64,000 nt of DNA from Shewanella sp. KT0246 (GTDB taxonomy: Bacteria; Pseudomonadota; Gammaproteobacteria; Enterobacterales; Shewanellaceae), in assembly GCF_019654955.1 (NCBI RefSeq), contig NZ_BPEV01000001.1:62001-126000 (forward strand), in the 5' to 3' direction. Below, one piece after another: positions 17,480 through 27,270 of this stretch; position 1 is the stretch's first letter, and every line of letters begins with the position of its first letter. A program made the translations under genes and the position numbers. The notes under the pieces are model-generated. The model did not search any database, was not told the DNA's origin, and worked only from the letters and a program-made list of their open reading frames with translations.

Positions 17480-17912
17480 TGGGTTAATAATGAGATTTAT
17501 ATGCGATCTATTAGCTTGGTTAAACTAATAGGTTATCGCTACGACAACGAGTCTTTAGTAAGCAAATACAAGTAAATGGCATCGTGTTGTATGTCTTGGG
17601 AGTAAGCCTGCGTTAATGTTTTATCAGTAAGCTTCTATCAGTAAGGTTTTACCAGAAAGGCTTTAGGGGGGAAGTTTAATTAATTAGTTAGTTTTTTATG
17701 TGTAAGTTTTTAGCTTAGATGATTAGCGATGCGCTAGTAAAAACTAACTCATCGCCAATATCTATTATTTATAGCAATGCTTAAATCTATGGTCAGTATC
17801 GCTATCACTAGCTTGGTTTTACGCACTAGTGCTGGACACAATTTAGTAGAATTCAATAACGGTAGACTCAACTAAGTATGGCATGTTTAAAACAATTATT
17901 AGCTTTATGTGG

Positions 17913-19049
17913 TTATTTACGGGCCTGTAAAATAACGAATTTACCGTTGGATGCCACTGTTTTACAGTTTTTAAATATCCGCTGAAGCTTAATGTGATAA
18001 GACAGATGACGGTTACCGACAACCTGCAATAAGCCGCCTGGGGCAAGCCTTCTTCGAGCATCAAGAAACATTTGCCATGCGATATGATCGGTGATGGCTT
18101 CACCTTGGTGAAACGGCGGGTTACACAATATTAAGTCCGCACTAATTTCTTCATCCAAATGCGTTAAACAATCATCCCAATGAAAGTGGCCGAGCTCGAT
18201 TGGTAATTGGTTTATTTCCCAATTATGTTGGCTAGAGGCCACAGCCATTTCAGAATCATCTACAAAATGTATATTGGCATTGTTATAAAGCTGCGCAGCA
18301 TGCAAACCTAAAATCCCGTTGCCACAGCCTAAATCTATGACAGTATTAAATTCACCTTTAGGCATGTTTTCAAGCATAATCCGTGCGCCAATATCTAGTT
18401 TGTTGGCAGCAAATACATTACTCAAATTACTGATAGTTAGCTTTAAATGCTCAACTGGCCAAGTCACTTGAACAAGGTTTTTACGCAGCTTACCGTCAGT
18501 GATACAGCTTATAACGCGCGTTTTCTTCCAAGTTAAACTCGCAGAAGCTGGACCGAGGTTTTGCTCAATAATTGCAAGTAGCGACTTATTGATACTTTTT
18601 GCTTTAGCGCCAATAAGTACTTGGGTACCTGCAGGTAAAACCTGAGATAAACGTTGTAATTGGTGGGCAAAGTAGGTCAGGTTTTTAGGCAGTTTTATAA
18701 GTACAAGTTGAGTGTCTGTAGGCAACAAGTCACGACTATTAAAGTGGCTAATATTGGTTTGCGCTAAATGATTGTCTTCAAGGTTCTGTTTTGCCCCTAA
18801 TAAACTGGTTTTAGCATCAGTTTCAACAAATAATGGCCAAGTTGGTTCTCGTTTGGTTAAGGCGCATTGTAAGGCTCCAAAACTGTCATTAATGATAGCA
18901 GTTTTTTTCGCGGTGATTTCGTGCTCTACAATGTGCTTAATAAGGTGTTCATCAGCAGCATCCCATGCTTGAAGATTCGATTCTTGTTGTTTGGGATAGC
19001 GGTATAAATCTAATTCGATACCTGCACATGAAAACTGACTAACAATCAT
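17913..19049 (-). CDS. rlmG: 23S rRNA (guanine-1835 N2) methyltransferase
   Basis: RlmG methylates G1835 of 23S rRNA using S-adenosylmethionine. The 378-residue protein has the duplicated architecture of the RsmC/RlmG group: a degenerate N-terminal half and a catalytic C-terminal Rossmann half with [16 protein letters not shown] (SAM-binding motif I, about residue 238) and [11 protein letters not shown] (motif IV, catalytic NPPF). The N-terminal [11 protein letters not shown] matches the family. It is apparently monocistronic. Confidence 0.93.
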   Translation of the reverse strand: MIVSQFSCAGIELDLYRYPKQQESNLQAWDAADEHLIKHIVEHEITAKKTAIINDSFGALQCALTKREPTWPLFVETDAKTSLLGAKQNLEDNHLAQTNISHFNSRDLLPTDTQLVLIKLPKNLTYFAHQLQRLSQVLPAGTQVLIGAKAKSINKSLLAIIEQNLGPASASLTWKKTRVISCITDGKLRKNLVQVTWPVEHLKLTISNLSNVFAANKLDIGARIMLENMPKGEFNTVIDLGCGNGILGLHAAQLYNNANIHFVDDSEMAVASSQHNWEINQLPIELGHFHWDDCLTHLDEEISADLILCNPPFHQGEAITDHIAWQMFLDARRRLAPGGLLQVVGNRHLSYHIKLQRIFKNCKTVASNGKFVILQARK

Positions 19050-19257
19050 TATTTTTTACCTAAAACCATCACGACGAATAGCCAGTAATTATCGCAGATT
19101 AGCTAGAGTTGTGCGAGGGAAGTTGTTTCAGAGATCTGTTTTCCTTCGATTACTGATACAGTTTATTACTCAGCACTATTAAGCTGAGGTTTGCTATTGC
19201 TGTGACCAATCAGTACCATCAAGTAATTGATAACTTCATTTTTTACAAAGGATTTGT

Positions 19258-19668
19258 ATGAACGGTGCAGGTGGTACCTCTGGCGGTATTGGATCATTTT
19301 TTATCGGTTTAATCATGATGTGTGGCGGCTTTTATATGCTACTGAAGGCGATAAAAGTAACCAGCTCATTTGGTTTTAGCCATAGCCTTTATAATGTTGG
19401 TGGAGTTAGCTTAACCAGCGGCATGATTATGATCCCATTCATGTTCGGTATCGGGCTTATGTTTTATAACGCTAAGAACATCTTAGGCTGGATCCTGACA
19501 TTTGGTTCTTTAGTGGGGTTGATATTCGGTGTGATTAGTTCGATTAATTTCCGTTTCAGCCATATGAGCGCGTTTGATTTGATTGTTATTCTAGTGCTCA
19601 GTGTGGGTGGTTTAGGGATATTTTTACGTTCATTAAAAACGATTGACTCGAGCGTTAAAGAGTCATAA
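19258..19668 (+). CDS. Small integral membrane protein, unknown function
   Basis: 136 residues with four predicted membrane segments (about residues 10-30, 52-70, 76-96 and 104-124) and a glycine-rich N-terminus, MNGAGGTSGGIGS. I do not recognise a named family. The start has a good ribosome site, AAAGGA, six bases upstream. It stands alone between the divergent rlmG and an ABC exporter gene and is followed by its own terminator. Confidence 0.75.
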   Translation: MNGAGGTSGGIGSFFIGLIMMCGGFYMLLKAIKVTSSFGFSHSLYNVGGVSLTSGMIMIPFMFGIGLMFYNAKNILGWILTFGSLVGLIFGVISSINFRFSHMSAFDLIVILVLSVGGLGIFLRSLKTIDSSVKES

Positions 19669-19693
19669 TCCAGGTAATCAGTTACTCGATTTT

Positions 19694-19726
19694 AAACGCT
19701 AATATTGTAAATGTTAGCGTTTTTTA
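19694..19726 (+). terminator. Terminator after the small membrane protein gene
   Basis: AAACGCTAA and TTAGCGTTT pair across an AT-rich loop and lead into a T run, 25 bases after the stop codon. Confidence 0.8.
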
Positions 19727-19929
19727 GTTTTAGTTACTTGCAGATGAACTGCACTTGATTGATTAAGTATACTATTACCAAAGTGACTATTACTTAAGCA
19801 CGTTATTATCTAGAACATCATTACCTAAATATATTGTTACCAACGAAAACCTAGCTGTTCCTGCTAATTGACAGTTATGAAAAATCGAAACCAAATCGCT
19901 TTAACGTCAACTGTCAGTTTATTGGTATC

Positions 19930-21756
19930 ATGGCTGGCATAACGCGTTCACGAGAATTCATTTTGACAACACAAACTTCCCAGCTAGATGCAGATACTCA
20001 ATTGACTACTTCACCTCAATATTCTGTTTTATCTTGGATCATGTCCTTTTTAAAACCTTATCAAATGAAAGTCGTGGCAGCGATTATCTTTTTGTTTATT
20101 GGCTCGTTCGCTTGGTTATCCCTTGGCCAAGGGGTGAAAATGATGGTTGATGAAGGTTTTGTTGCTGACAATGCCGAGCGTTTAAATGAAATTGTTTTAT
20201 TCATTTTAGGTATTACTGCTATCAGTGGTAGTGCGGTTTTTTGTCGTTTTTATTTAATGACTTGGCTTGGTGAGCGTGTGATAGCTGATATTCGTTTAAC
20301 GGTTTATAACCACCTCTTAAATCTCTCACCTGCGTTTTTTGCTGAACAAAGAACGGGGGAGGTGATATCGCGATTTACTGCTGACAGTACTTTATTACAA
20401 AGTGTTGTGGGTAGCAGTTTATCGATGGCATTTCGCTCGACAGTGACAGTTTTTGGCGCGATGGTGATGATGGCTATTACCAGTCTTAAACTGACGGGTT
20501 TGGTGCTTCTTGCAGTGCCAATGGTGTTTATCCCTGTGATATTTTTAGGTAAAAAAGTTCGTCAATACTCACGTAAAAGCCAAGATAAAGTCGGTGACTT
20601 AGGGGCGTATATCGATGAGACTTTGCATGAAATCCATACGGTGCAAGCTTACGGCCACGAGAGTAAAGACAGAACAGTATTCAACCTCCAAGTTGAATCA
20701 GTTATGACGGCGGCAAAAGCACGTATTTTATATCGCTCAATTTTAATCTCTTCAGTGATGTTTTTAAGTATTGCAGCTATAGCGGTAGTGCTTTGGGTTG
20801 GAGCCCAGGATGTTATGCAAAATAATATCAGTGCAGGTGAACTATCTGCCTTTATGTTTTATGCCGTTATGGCTGCCGGCTCGGTTGCTACTATTAGTGA
20901 AGTTTTCAGTGAAATTCAGCGTGCTTCTGGCGCGGCAGAAAGACTGATTGAGTTAGTGCATACGCCAATTGATATTCCACAAGATTCAACACCTATTGTG
21001 TTACCTGAAAAAATTAACGGCAATCTGAGCCTTGAAGCGCTTCGTTTTGCTTACCCTAGTAATAAAGAGGATGTCATAAAAGGCATTACGCTTAATATCA
21101 ATGCAGGTGAAAGAGTGGCGTTAGTGGGTGAGAGTGGCGCAGGAAAAAGTACCTTGTTTGAATTGCTACTGCGTTTTTATCAACCCAAAGCCGGGCTAGT
21201 AAAGTTAGATGATATTGACGTGTCCAAACTGAGCTTACAACAACTGAGAGAGCAATATGCTTTAGTGCCTCAAGAGTCGGTTATTTTTGCCACCAATGTA
21301 TTTGAAAATGTGCGTTATGGTCGCGTGGATGCAACTAAGGAAGAAGTCATTAAAGCGTGTATAACTGCAAAAGCAGATGAGTTCATTCAAGAGTTATCAG
21401 ACGGTTATGATACTTACCTTGGCGAGAGAGGAGTAAAACTCTCTGGTGGTCAAAAACAACGTATTGCCATTGCGAGGGCTATTCTTACCGATAGACCTAT
21501 TTTGTTATTAGATGAAGCTACCAGTGCGTTAGATGCGGTTAGTGAAGTCAAAGTTAAGCAAGGATTAGATAACTTAATGCACGGGCGTACTACGCTGATT
21601 ATTGCTCATAGGCTGGCTACCGTGATTAATGCTGATCGGATTATTGTACTTGAAAAGGGCCAAGTCGTTGCTCAAGGTACACATCAAGAGTTGATGTTAA
21701 CCAGTGAGGTGTACAAAGAGTTTGCCAGTTTACAGTTACTGACTGAGCAGAGTTAA
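19930..21756 (+). CDS. ABC exporter, fused permease and ATPase (MsbA/multidrug type)
   Basis: A half-transporter of 608 residues: six-helix transmembrane domain (about residues 45-330) followed by the nucleotide-binding domain with Walker A GESGAGKST (about 401), signature LSGGQKQR (about 503), Walker B ILLLDEATSALD and the H-loop IIAHRL. It should work as a homodimer in the inner membrane. The family exports lipids, drugs or peptides; MsbA itself is usually beside lpxK, which is not seen here, so the substrate stays open. The ATG at 19930 lacks a clear ribosome site and a TTG at 19963 is possible. Confidence 0.88.
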   Translation: MAGITRSREFILTTQTSQLDADTQLTTSPQYSVLSWIMSFLKPYQMKVVAAIIFLFIGSFAWLSLGQGVKMMVDEGFVADNAERLNEIVLFILGITAISGSAVFCRFYLMTWLGERVIADIRLTVYNHLLNLSPAFFAEQRTGEVISRFTADSTLLQSVVGSSLSMAFRSTVTVFGAMVMMAITSLKLTGLVLLAVPMVFIPVIFLGKKVRQYSRKSQDKVGDLGAYIDETLHEIHTVQAYGHESKDRTVFNLQVESVMTAAKARILYRSILISSVMFLSIAAIAVVLWVGAQDVMQNNISAGELSAFMFYAVMAAGSVATISEVFSEIQRASGAAERLIELVHTPIDIPQDSTPIVLPEKINGNLSLEALRFAYPSNKEDVIKGITLNINAGERVALVGESGAGKSTLFELLLRFYQPKAGLVKLDDIDVSKLSLQQLREQYALVPQESVIFATNVFENVRYGRVDATKEEVIKACITAKADEFIQELSDGYDTYLGERGVKLSGGQKQRIAIARAILTDRPILLLDEATSALDAVSEVKVKQGLDNLMHGRTTLIIAHRLATVINADRIIVLEKGQVVAQGTHQELMLTSEVYKEFASLQLLTEQS

Positions 21757-21789
21757 TTGCCTTGAGAATGTGGTTCAGCTCTTTTAATA

Positions 21790-21833
21790 AAACGCCGTTG
21801 TCAGATAAGTGATAACGGCGTTTAATTTAAGTG
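21790..21833. terminator. Hairpin between convergent ABC and acyl-CoA ligase genes
   Basis: Fourteen-base arms starting AAACGCCGTT and ending AACGGCGTTT pair with one G-U across a GATAAG loop. T-rich flanks occur on both sides, so it can act for both genes. Confidence 0.8.
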
Positions 21834-21850
21834 GATTTGTTAGTGGCTGC

Positions 21851-23449
21851 TTACTTCCTAAGCTCTCGTCGTAAAATTTTACCTACAGTGCTTTTAGGTA
21901 ATTGCGGAGTGAATTCAATAATACGAGGAATTTTATAAGCCGTTAATTGGCGGCGACAATAATCGGAGATTTGCTGCTTAGTCTCTGCTTCATTAGTCGT
22001 TTCTTCTTTCAGCACAATCACTGCTTTAACAGCTTCACCAGACTTATCATCTGCTACGCCCACTACGGCGCACTCTAGTACTAACTCATTTTGAGATAAC
22101 ACGTCTTCGACTTCATTAGGGTATACATTAAAACCCGATACAATAATCATATCTTTCTTACGATCGACAATTTTATGGAAGCCTTCTTCGGTCGCAACCG
22201 CAATGTCGCCAGTTTTAAAGTAGCCATCTGCGGTCATCACTTTTGCCGTTTCTTCAGGCTTTTGCCAGTAACCTTGCATGACTTGCGGTCCTTTAACTGC
22301 AAGTTCTCCTGCACCGCCTAATGGCACTTCTTCATCGTTAATATCCAAAATTTTTACGTCAGTATTCAGGACTGGTTTACCTATGGTGCCGAGTTGCTGG
22401 TAGCCAGGGGCGTTTAAGCTCACAACAGGTGACGTTTCCGATAAACCATAACCTTCCGAGATCATGCAACCAGTCGTTTTTTGCCAAACACCAGCTGCTG
22501 CGCTTGTTAGAGCGGTTCCGCCAGAGATAGTGATGGTTAACTTACTGAAATCTAATGCTTGAAATTCAGGTTGATGACATAAGCCAACGAATAAGGTGTT
22601 AAGGCCAGCAAAACCAGTAAAAGGGTAACTTGCCATAGTCTTAATTAACCCACCAATATCTCGCGGGTTCGGGATTAATACTGAGCAACTGCCAGATTCG
22701 AAGTAAAGTACTAGATTCACCATAAAGGCATAGATGTGGTAAATCGGCAGTGGTGCGACAAAAATATCTTTCCCCGGTGTCATGGTGCTGGCAATACGTG
22801 ATTTTACTTGAGCTGAGTTGGCTAACATATTGCGATGAGACAGCATGGCGCCTTTAGATAAACCCGTTGTGCCGCCTGTATATTGCAGGGCTGCTAAATC
22901 ATTTTGTTGTGGCTTAACAGGGGTATAATTGGTTTGTGCACCAAGTGATAGCATCTGATTAAATTCCACTTTATCAAATGGTGTTTCAGCTTGCGGTTGT
23001 GGGTTAATCAAATCTAATGCGTGGGTACTAATGACCAAAGAAACATCGGTTTTATCTATGACGTTGTTTAAGGTCGGTAATAAATCAGACAGCACAACTA
23101 AAGCTTTTGCGCCTGAATCATTAAATTGGTGGATAAGCTCTCGCTCAGTATATAACGGGTTAGTATTAACGATGATAAGCCCTGCTCGAATAGCCCCATA
23201 AGCCGCGATGACAAATTGAGTAATATTTGGCAGTTGAATTGCGATGCGGTCCCCAGCGCTTAAATCACTGTGGTTTTGGATGTAGGCTGCAAAATGACGC
23301 GAAGCGATTTCGATTTCACTAAAAGTGGTTTGTTGGCCTAAACAAGCATAAGCCACATTATCCCCATAACGCTTGCAAGTTTGTTCAATCAAGTCCACCA
23401 GAGATTGATACTGGTTGAGATCAAGCTGTGTATCTGCATCGTAAGCCAT
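21851..23449 (-). CDS. Long-chain fatty acid-CoA ligase (FadD-like)
   Basis: An AMP-forming acyl-CoA synthetase that activates fatty acids with ATP and CoA. The 532-residue protein shows the AMP-binding P-loop YTGGTTGLSKGA (about 182), ISEGYGLSETSPV, GYFKTGDIA and the hinge/C-terminal region DRKKDMIIVSGFNVYPNEVE, with the catalytic lysine in PKSTVGKILRREL at the very end. The frame extends to a GTG at 23458, but AAGGTGG lies just upstream of the ATG at 23449, which is preferred. E. coli fadD is a longer protein; this could be FadD or a paralogue for other acyl chains. An intact TonB-dependent receptor is divergent from it. Confidence 0.9.
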   Translation of the reverse strand: MAYDADTQLDLNQYQSLVDLIEQTCKRYGDNVAYACLGQQTTFSEIEIASRHFAAYIQNHSDLSAGDRIAIQLPNITQFVIAAYGAIRAGLIIVNTNPLYTERELIHQFNDSGAKALVVLSDLLPTLNNVIDKTDVSLVISTHALDLINPQPQAETPFDKVEFNQMLSLGAQTNYTPVKPQQNDLAALQYTGGTTGLSKGAMLSHRNMLANSAQVKSRIASTMTPGKDIFVAPLPIYHIYAFMVNLVLYFESGSCSVLIPNPRDIGGLIKTMASYPFTGFAGLNTLFVGLCHQPEFQALDFSKLTITISGGTALTSAAAGVWQKTTGCMISEGYGLSETSPVVSLNAPGYQQLGTIGKPVLNTDVKILDINDEEVPLGGAGELAVKGPQVMQGYWQKPEETAKVMTADGYFKTGDIAVATEEGFHKIVDRKKDMIIVSGFNVYPNEVEDVLSQNELVLECAVVGVADDKSGEAVKAVIVLKEETTNEAETKQQISDYCRRQLTAYKIPRIIEFTPQLPKSTVGKILRRELRK

Positions 23450-23921
23450 GCTTACCACCTTTGTTATTTTATATTTTTTAGGTAATCAAACGAGCGTTTA
23501 GATTAGTGCTGTTTTGTATAAAAGGTCAACATAATTATTATTTATCATCTTAATTAATATAGAGTTTTTACTCCATTTTGTTGCTAAAGATCTCTGTACA
23601 ACTAAAGTGGTAATGATGGTTTTTTGAACTGAAATTAGTCGGTTCTCTAGGTTTATCTAGTTAAGTAGTTGCTAATAGTTGGTTGATTTAACTGTTATTT
23701 GTCTGATTTCCCTTCTGTTTTGGTTTAATTATCTAAATTTAAGTGTTAAACACGTTGATTGTTTTGACTAATAATAGAAATTGTTAGCAATTAGGTTCTA
23801 TTTGTTATAGAAATGTAAATGTGAATGAAGTTATTTCATTTTGGGAGAGACGATTTTTACTCGTTCAGGCGATTAAAACATCTGTCACAAACACATAAAT
23901 ATAATAAATAATGAGACACAA
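23450..23921. other. Intergenic region between acyl-CoA ligase and TonB receptor
   Basis: 472 AT-rich bases between divergent genes. The only distinct element is the palindrome GTGTTAAACAC at 23743-23753, a possible regulator site. I see no small gene. Confidence 0.5.
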
Positions 23922-26507
23922 ATGATGACTAATCTAAAGAAAAGGAAGTTTGGCTTAAATTCGTTAAGTCTTGCGGTAACAGTTGCTTTGGCCGGTTCTG
24001 TTATGTCGACACAAGCAATGGCTGAAGACGAAGAAGTCGCAGAAAACGTAGAAAAAATTGCCGTAGTCGGTAGCCGAGCCGCACCCCGATCAGTGGGTGA
24101 ATCTCCTGTCCCCGTTGATATTATTAGTGCTGATGACCTAAGAAAAAATGGTTCTACTGACATGATTGATATGTTAGTGACATCTGTCCCCTCATTTAAT
24201 TCACGAGCTCAACCAATTAGTGATGCTGCCACGCTGGTACGCCCAGTAAATTTACGTGGCTTACCATCAGACAGTACTTTGATCCTTGTCAATGGTAAGC
24301 GTCGTCATCGTGCTTCAGTCATTGCTTTCCAAGGCGGTGGTATTAATGACGGTGCTCAAGGACCTGATATTTCGGTTATTCCGAGTATTGCGTTAAAACA
24401 AGTAGAAGTACTTCGGGATGGCGCTGCAGCACAATACGGCTCTGACGCTATTGCTGGTGTGATGAATTTCCAATTAAAAGATAGTGCTGAAGGCGGTTCA
24501 ATCAGTATCAGTCAGGGCGAGTACTATGAAGGTGATGGTGCTACAACGACTATCGATGGCAACATTGGCTTACCACTTACCGATGCTGGCTTTGTTAACA
24601 TTAGTGCGCAGTATAAAACCGCAGATGCCACTAGCCGAAGTGTTCAGCGTCCTGATGCTGCAAACTTAATCGAACAAGGCAATACTTACGTTAATGATCC
24701 TGCGCAAGTTTGGGGGAATCCAGAAATTAATGATGATTACACCGTATTTGTTAATGCTGGATTTGATTTAAATGATAAGCACCGTATTTATGCTTTTGGT
24801 AATGTATCGTCACGTGAAGCGATTGGTGGGTTCTACTACCGTAACCCACATAACCGTGGCAATGTTTACTCAGTTGATGGTGGTGAAAACTTATTAGTGG
24901 GTGCTGTTAACGGCGACCAATCAACCTGTGCTCCAGTGCCAATCCCAAAAAATGCTGATGGTTCGGATGGCAACGTTTTAGACACTGCGGCATATCAAGC
25001 AATGGTTGCTGATGCTAATTGTTTCTCTATGAACCAAGTTCGCCCAGGTGGTTATACTCCTCAATTTGCTGGCACGATTGAAGATATGTCTTTCTTCGCT
25101 GGTATTGAAGGTGAATTAGGCGAGTGGATGTATGACGCTAGTGCTGGTACAGGTTCGAACAAATCTAGTTTTAGTTTGTACAACTCTTTAAACCCTTCAC
25201 TTGGTTTAGCGGCTAACCCAGAAGATACACAAACTGACTTTGATACCGGTGCCTATGAGCAAGTTGAAACAACCGTTAACCTTGATTTTTCTCGTTACTT
25301 TACCTTAGGTTCGATTGAAGACATTAGCTTTGCAACCGGTTTTGAGTGGCGCGAAGAATCATTTGAAATTACTCAAGGTGAAGAAGCATCTTGGATAGCG
25401 GGTCCATATGCAGATCAAGGTTTCAATATTGGTTCTCATGGCTTTAAAGGTTTTGGTCCAGAAGCTGCGGGTAAGAATGACCGTAGTAATATCGGTATTT
25501 ACGCAGATGTTGAAGCTTACTTAACGGATGATTGGTTGTTAGGCGTGGCACTTCGTTATGAAGATTTCTCTACCTTTGGCGATACATTAAATTATAAGAT
25601 TTCAACTCAATATTCATTTACTGATTACCTATCAGTACGTGCATCTCACAGTACAGGGTTCAGAGCGCCAACAGTTGGACAAGAAAATGTTGTTAATACA
25701 CAAACATCAATCGTCAATGGCGATCTAATTCAGACCTTTATTGCTCCTCCTACAGATCCATTAGCTGCATTTTATGGCGGTGAAGTGTTAGAGCCAGAAG
25801 AATCTGTGAACTATGCCATTGGTACTGTGTTTGAGTATGAAGATTTCTTCTTAACCGTTGATTACTACAATATTGAAGTTACAGGTCGTATTGCTCAATC
25901 AAGCCAAATTGAAGTTAAAGCAGAAGATTATGACGATTTACGAGATGCTGGAGTGGAGTTCCCTGAACTTATTTCTGCAGTAACGTATTACACCAATGAT
26001 TTTGATACCACCACACAAGGTGTTGATATTGTCGGTTCTTATGAAACGGAGTTATTGGCGGGTGATACTATGTTCAGCCTTGCTTATGGCTGGACTGACA
26101 CAAGTGTTGATAAATTCGACCCGAATACAACAGATGAAGGTAAAGTTCGTCGTTTAGAAGATGGTATTCCAGCTCATCGTGCAACACTAACTTGGGGTCA
26201 AACTTGGGATGACTTAAGCGTATCACTGCGCGGTAATTACTTTGGTGAGTACTATGCAACTCATGCTGATGATACTTCAGACTGGGGTTCTGAAACGGCT
26301 GATTCCGCTGTTACTGTCGATTTGGAAGTTAGCTACACTATGTTTGAACAGCTAACTTTGTCTGTCGGTGCTAACAACTTGTTCGACCAAGAAGCACAAG
26401 AACTTAAAGATGGCACTCAAGGAGCATTAGGTGCAGTCTATTATGAAAGTGGTCCATTTGATTACAATGGTGGGTTTTACTACGGTAAGCTGAGCTATTC
26501 ATTTTAA
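23922..26507 (+). CDS. TonB-dependent outer-membrane receptor
   Basis: An 861-residue outer-membrane transporter driven by TonB-ExbBD. The order is: signal peptide (about 1-34, cut after QAMA), TonB-box-like segment VEKIAVVGSRAA, plug domain (DDLRKNGSTDMIDMLVTSVP through VEVLRDGAAAQYGSDAIAGV, about 55-165) and a 22-strand barrel ending KLSYSF with a terminal phenylalanine. LRGLPSDSTLILVNGKRRH is typical of the large Shewanella/Alteromonas receptors for carbohydrates, peptides or lipids; the substrate is not readable. The closest neighbour is the divergent acyl-CoA ligase, which weakly hints at a fatty compound. A strong terminator follows. Confidence 0.93.
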   Translation: MMTNLKKRKFGLNSLSLAVTVALAGSVMSTQAMAEDEEVAENVEKIAVVGSRAAPRSVGESPVPVDIISADDLRKNGSTDMIDMLVTSVPSFNSRAQPISDAATLVRPVNLRGLPSDSTLILVNGKRRHRASVIAFQGGGINDGAQGPDISVIPSIALKQVEVLRDGAAAQYGSDAIAGVMNFQLKDSAEGGSISISQGEYYEGDGATTTIDGNIGLPLTDAGFVNISAQYKTADATSRSVQRPDAANLIEQGNTYVNDPAQVWGNPEINDDYTVFVNAGFDLNDKHRIYAFGNVSSREAIGGFYYRNPHNRGNVYSVDGGENLLVGAVNGDQSTCAPVPIPKNADGSDGNVLDTAAYQAMVADANCFSMNQVRPGGYTPQFAGTIEDMSFFAGIEGELGEWMYDASAGTGSNKSSFSLYNSLNPSLGLAANPEDTQTDFDTGAYEQVETTVNLDFSRYFTLGSIEDISFATGFEWREESFEITQGEEASWIAGPYADQGFNIGSHGFKGFGPEAAGKNDRSNIGIYADVEAYLTDDWLLGVALRYEDFSTFGDTLNYKISTQYSFTDYLSVRASHSTGFRAPTVGQENVVNTQTSIVNGDLIQTFIAPPTDPLAAFYGGEVLEPEESVNYAIGTVFEYEDFFLTVDYYNIEVTGRIAQSSQIEVKAEDYDDLRDAGVEFPELISAVTYYTNDFDTTTQGVDIVGSYETELLAGDTMFSLAYGWTDTSVDKFDPNTTDEGKVRRLEDGIPAHRATLTWGQTWDDLSVSLRGNYFGEYYATHADDTSDWGSETADSAVTVDLEVSYTMFEQLTLSVGANNLFDQEAQELKDGTQGALGAVYYESGPFDYNGGFYYGKLSYSF

Positions 26508-26525
26508 GTTTTTTAGTTTGAAAAC

Positions 26526-26553
26526 AAAAAAGACTGCCTTGGCAGTCTTTTTT
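26526..26553. terminator. Bidirectional terminator after the TonB receptor
   Basis: AAAAAAGACTGCC and GGCAGTCTTTTTT pair across a two-base loop. It lies between the receptor and the convergent thioredoxin gene and serves both. Confidence 0.92.
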
Positions 26554-26569
26554 ATTACAAAAAATACAA

Positions 26570-27100
26570 TTATTTCGCAGCAGCGAGAGCTTGAAAAACA
26601 GCATTGATTGTTAACTCAACGGGAAGCACGATGCCTTGTGGGTGACTAGGGCCGTAAACTTTATTAAATGGTGTACCCATACCGCCCTCCATGCCCACAT
26701 AGTTTTCTATCATGGCATTAGGTTCACTCCAATTACCTTTCATCAGCACTATGTTGTCTGCTTCTAGCGCGATAACGACCTTTTCGCGATGAGTAACATT
26801 GGCTTTATTCGCGCGACACGGTAGACACCAGTCAGCATCTACATCAACAAATACGGTATAACCCTGCTCAACTAAAGGATCAATTTGGGCGGGGTTTAAT
26901 GGCTTCCACTGCAGGCGCTGATAGGCATTATAATCTTCAGTTTTATTGAGAAAAGAGTATACCCCGGTAAAACATAAGGTCATAAAACCCAGTAGAAATA
27001 TAATAGCAGTGGGTATGTTCTTGCCTTTAATTTTCAAAAAAATAAGCAAAGCGATTCCGGCAAGTAAAAGCCCGAGTAGTAACGGAAGCATCAATGTCAT
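26570..27100 (-). CDS. Membrane-anchored thioredoxin-fold protein, DsbD C-terminal-like
   Basis: 176 residues: two N-terminal membrane segments (about 4-24 and 32-50) and then a thioredoxin domain with the active-site motif WCLPCRANK (about residue 92) and a GTPFNK cis-proline loop near 143. The arrangement resembles the gamma domain of DsbD cut away from the eight-helix beta domain. It would face the periplasm and exchange disulfides; its electron donor is unknown. DsbD itself was not seen in the window. Confidence 0.82.
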   Translation of the reverse strand: MTLMLPLLLGLLLAGIALLIFLKIKGKNIPTAIIFLLGFMTLCFTGVYSFLNKTEDYNAYQRLQWKPLNPAQIDPLVEQGYTVFVDVDADWCLPCRANKANVTHREKVVIALEADNIVLMKGNWSEPNAMIENYVGMEGGMGTPFNKVYGPSHPQGIVLPVELTINAVFQALAAAK

Positions 27101-27270
27101 TGTTTATAATCTCTTGCAAAATGAAATGAGTAATTTAGCTCACTATATCAAGCTTTGCTTAAGCTGAGGTTAAATGAATGTTGTTATCCTAAAATCATGA
27201 TAACGTACGCCTTTAAAATTTCCTTCGATGCTTAGGTGATACCTGCATTAATGAGTAAAAGGGGTTAACA

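Larger units (their letters stand above)
16820..17912. other. 1.1-kb region without a recognisable gene
   Basis: Between gntR and rlmG. It holds the gntR terminator, a second strong hairpin at 16992-17030, an imperfect dyad around 17031-17061, a hairpin ATGATT-TT-AATCAT at 17091-17104, a hairpin at 17374-17386 and a leftward promoter with an operator-like site at 17420-17479. The right part (17480-17912) shows only a short direct repeat, TATCAGTAAG, near 17625 and 17637. No frame of 60 or more codons exists; an 18-codon minus-strand frame (17025-17081) has no ribosome site. Confidence 0.6.
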
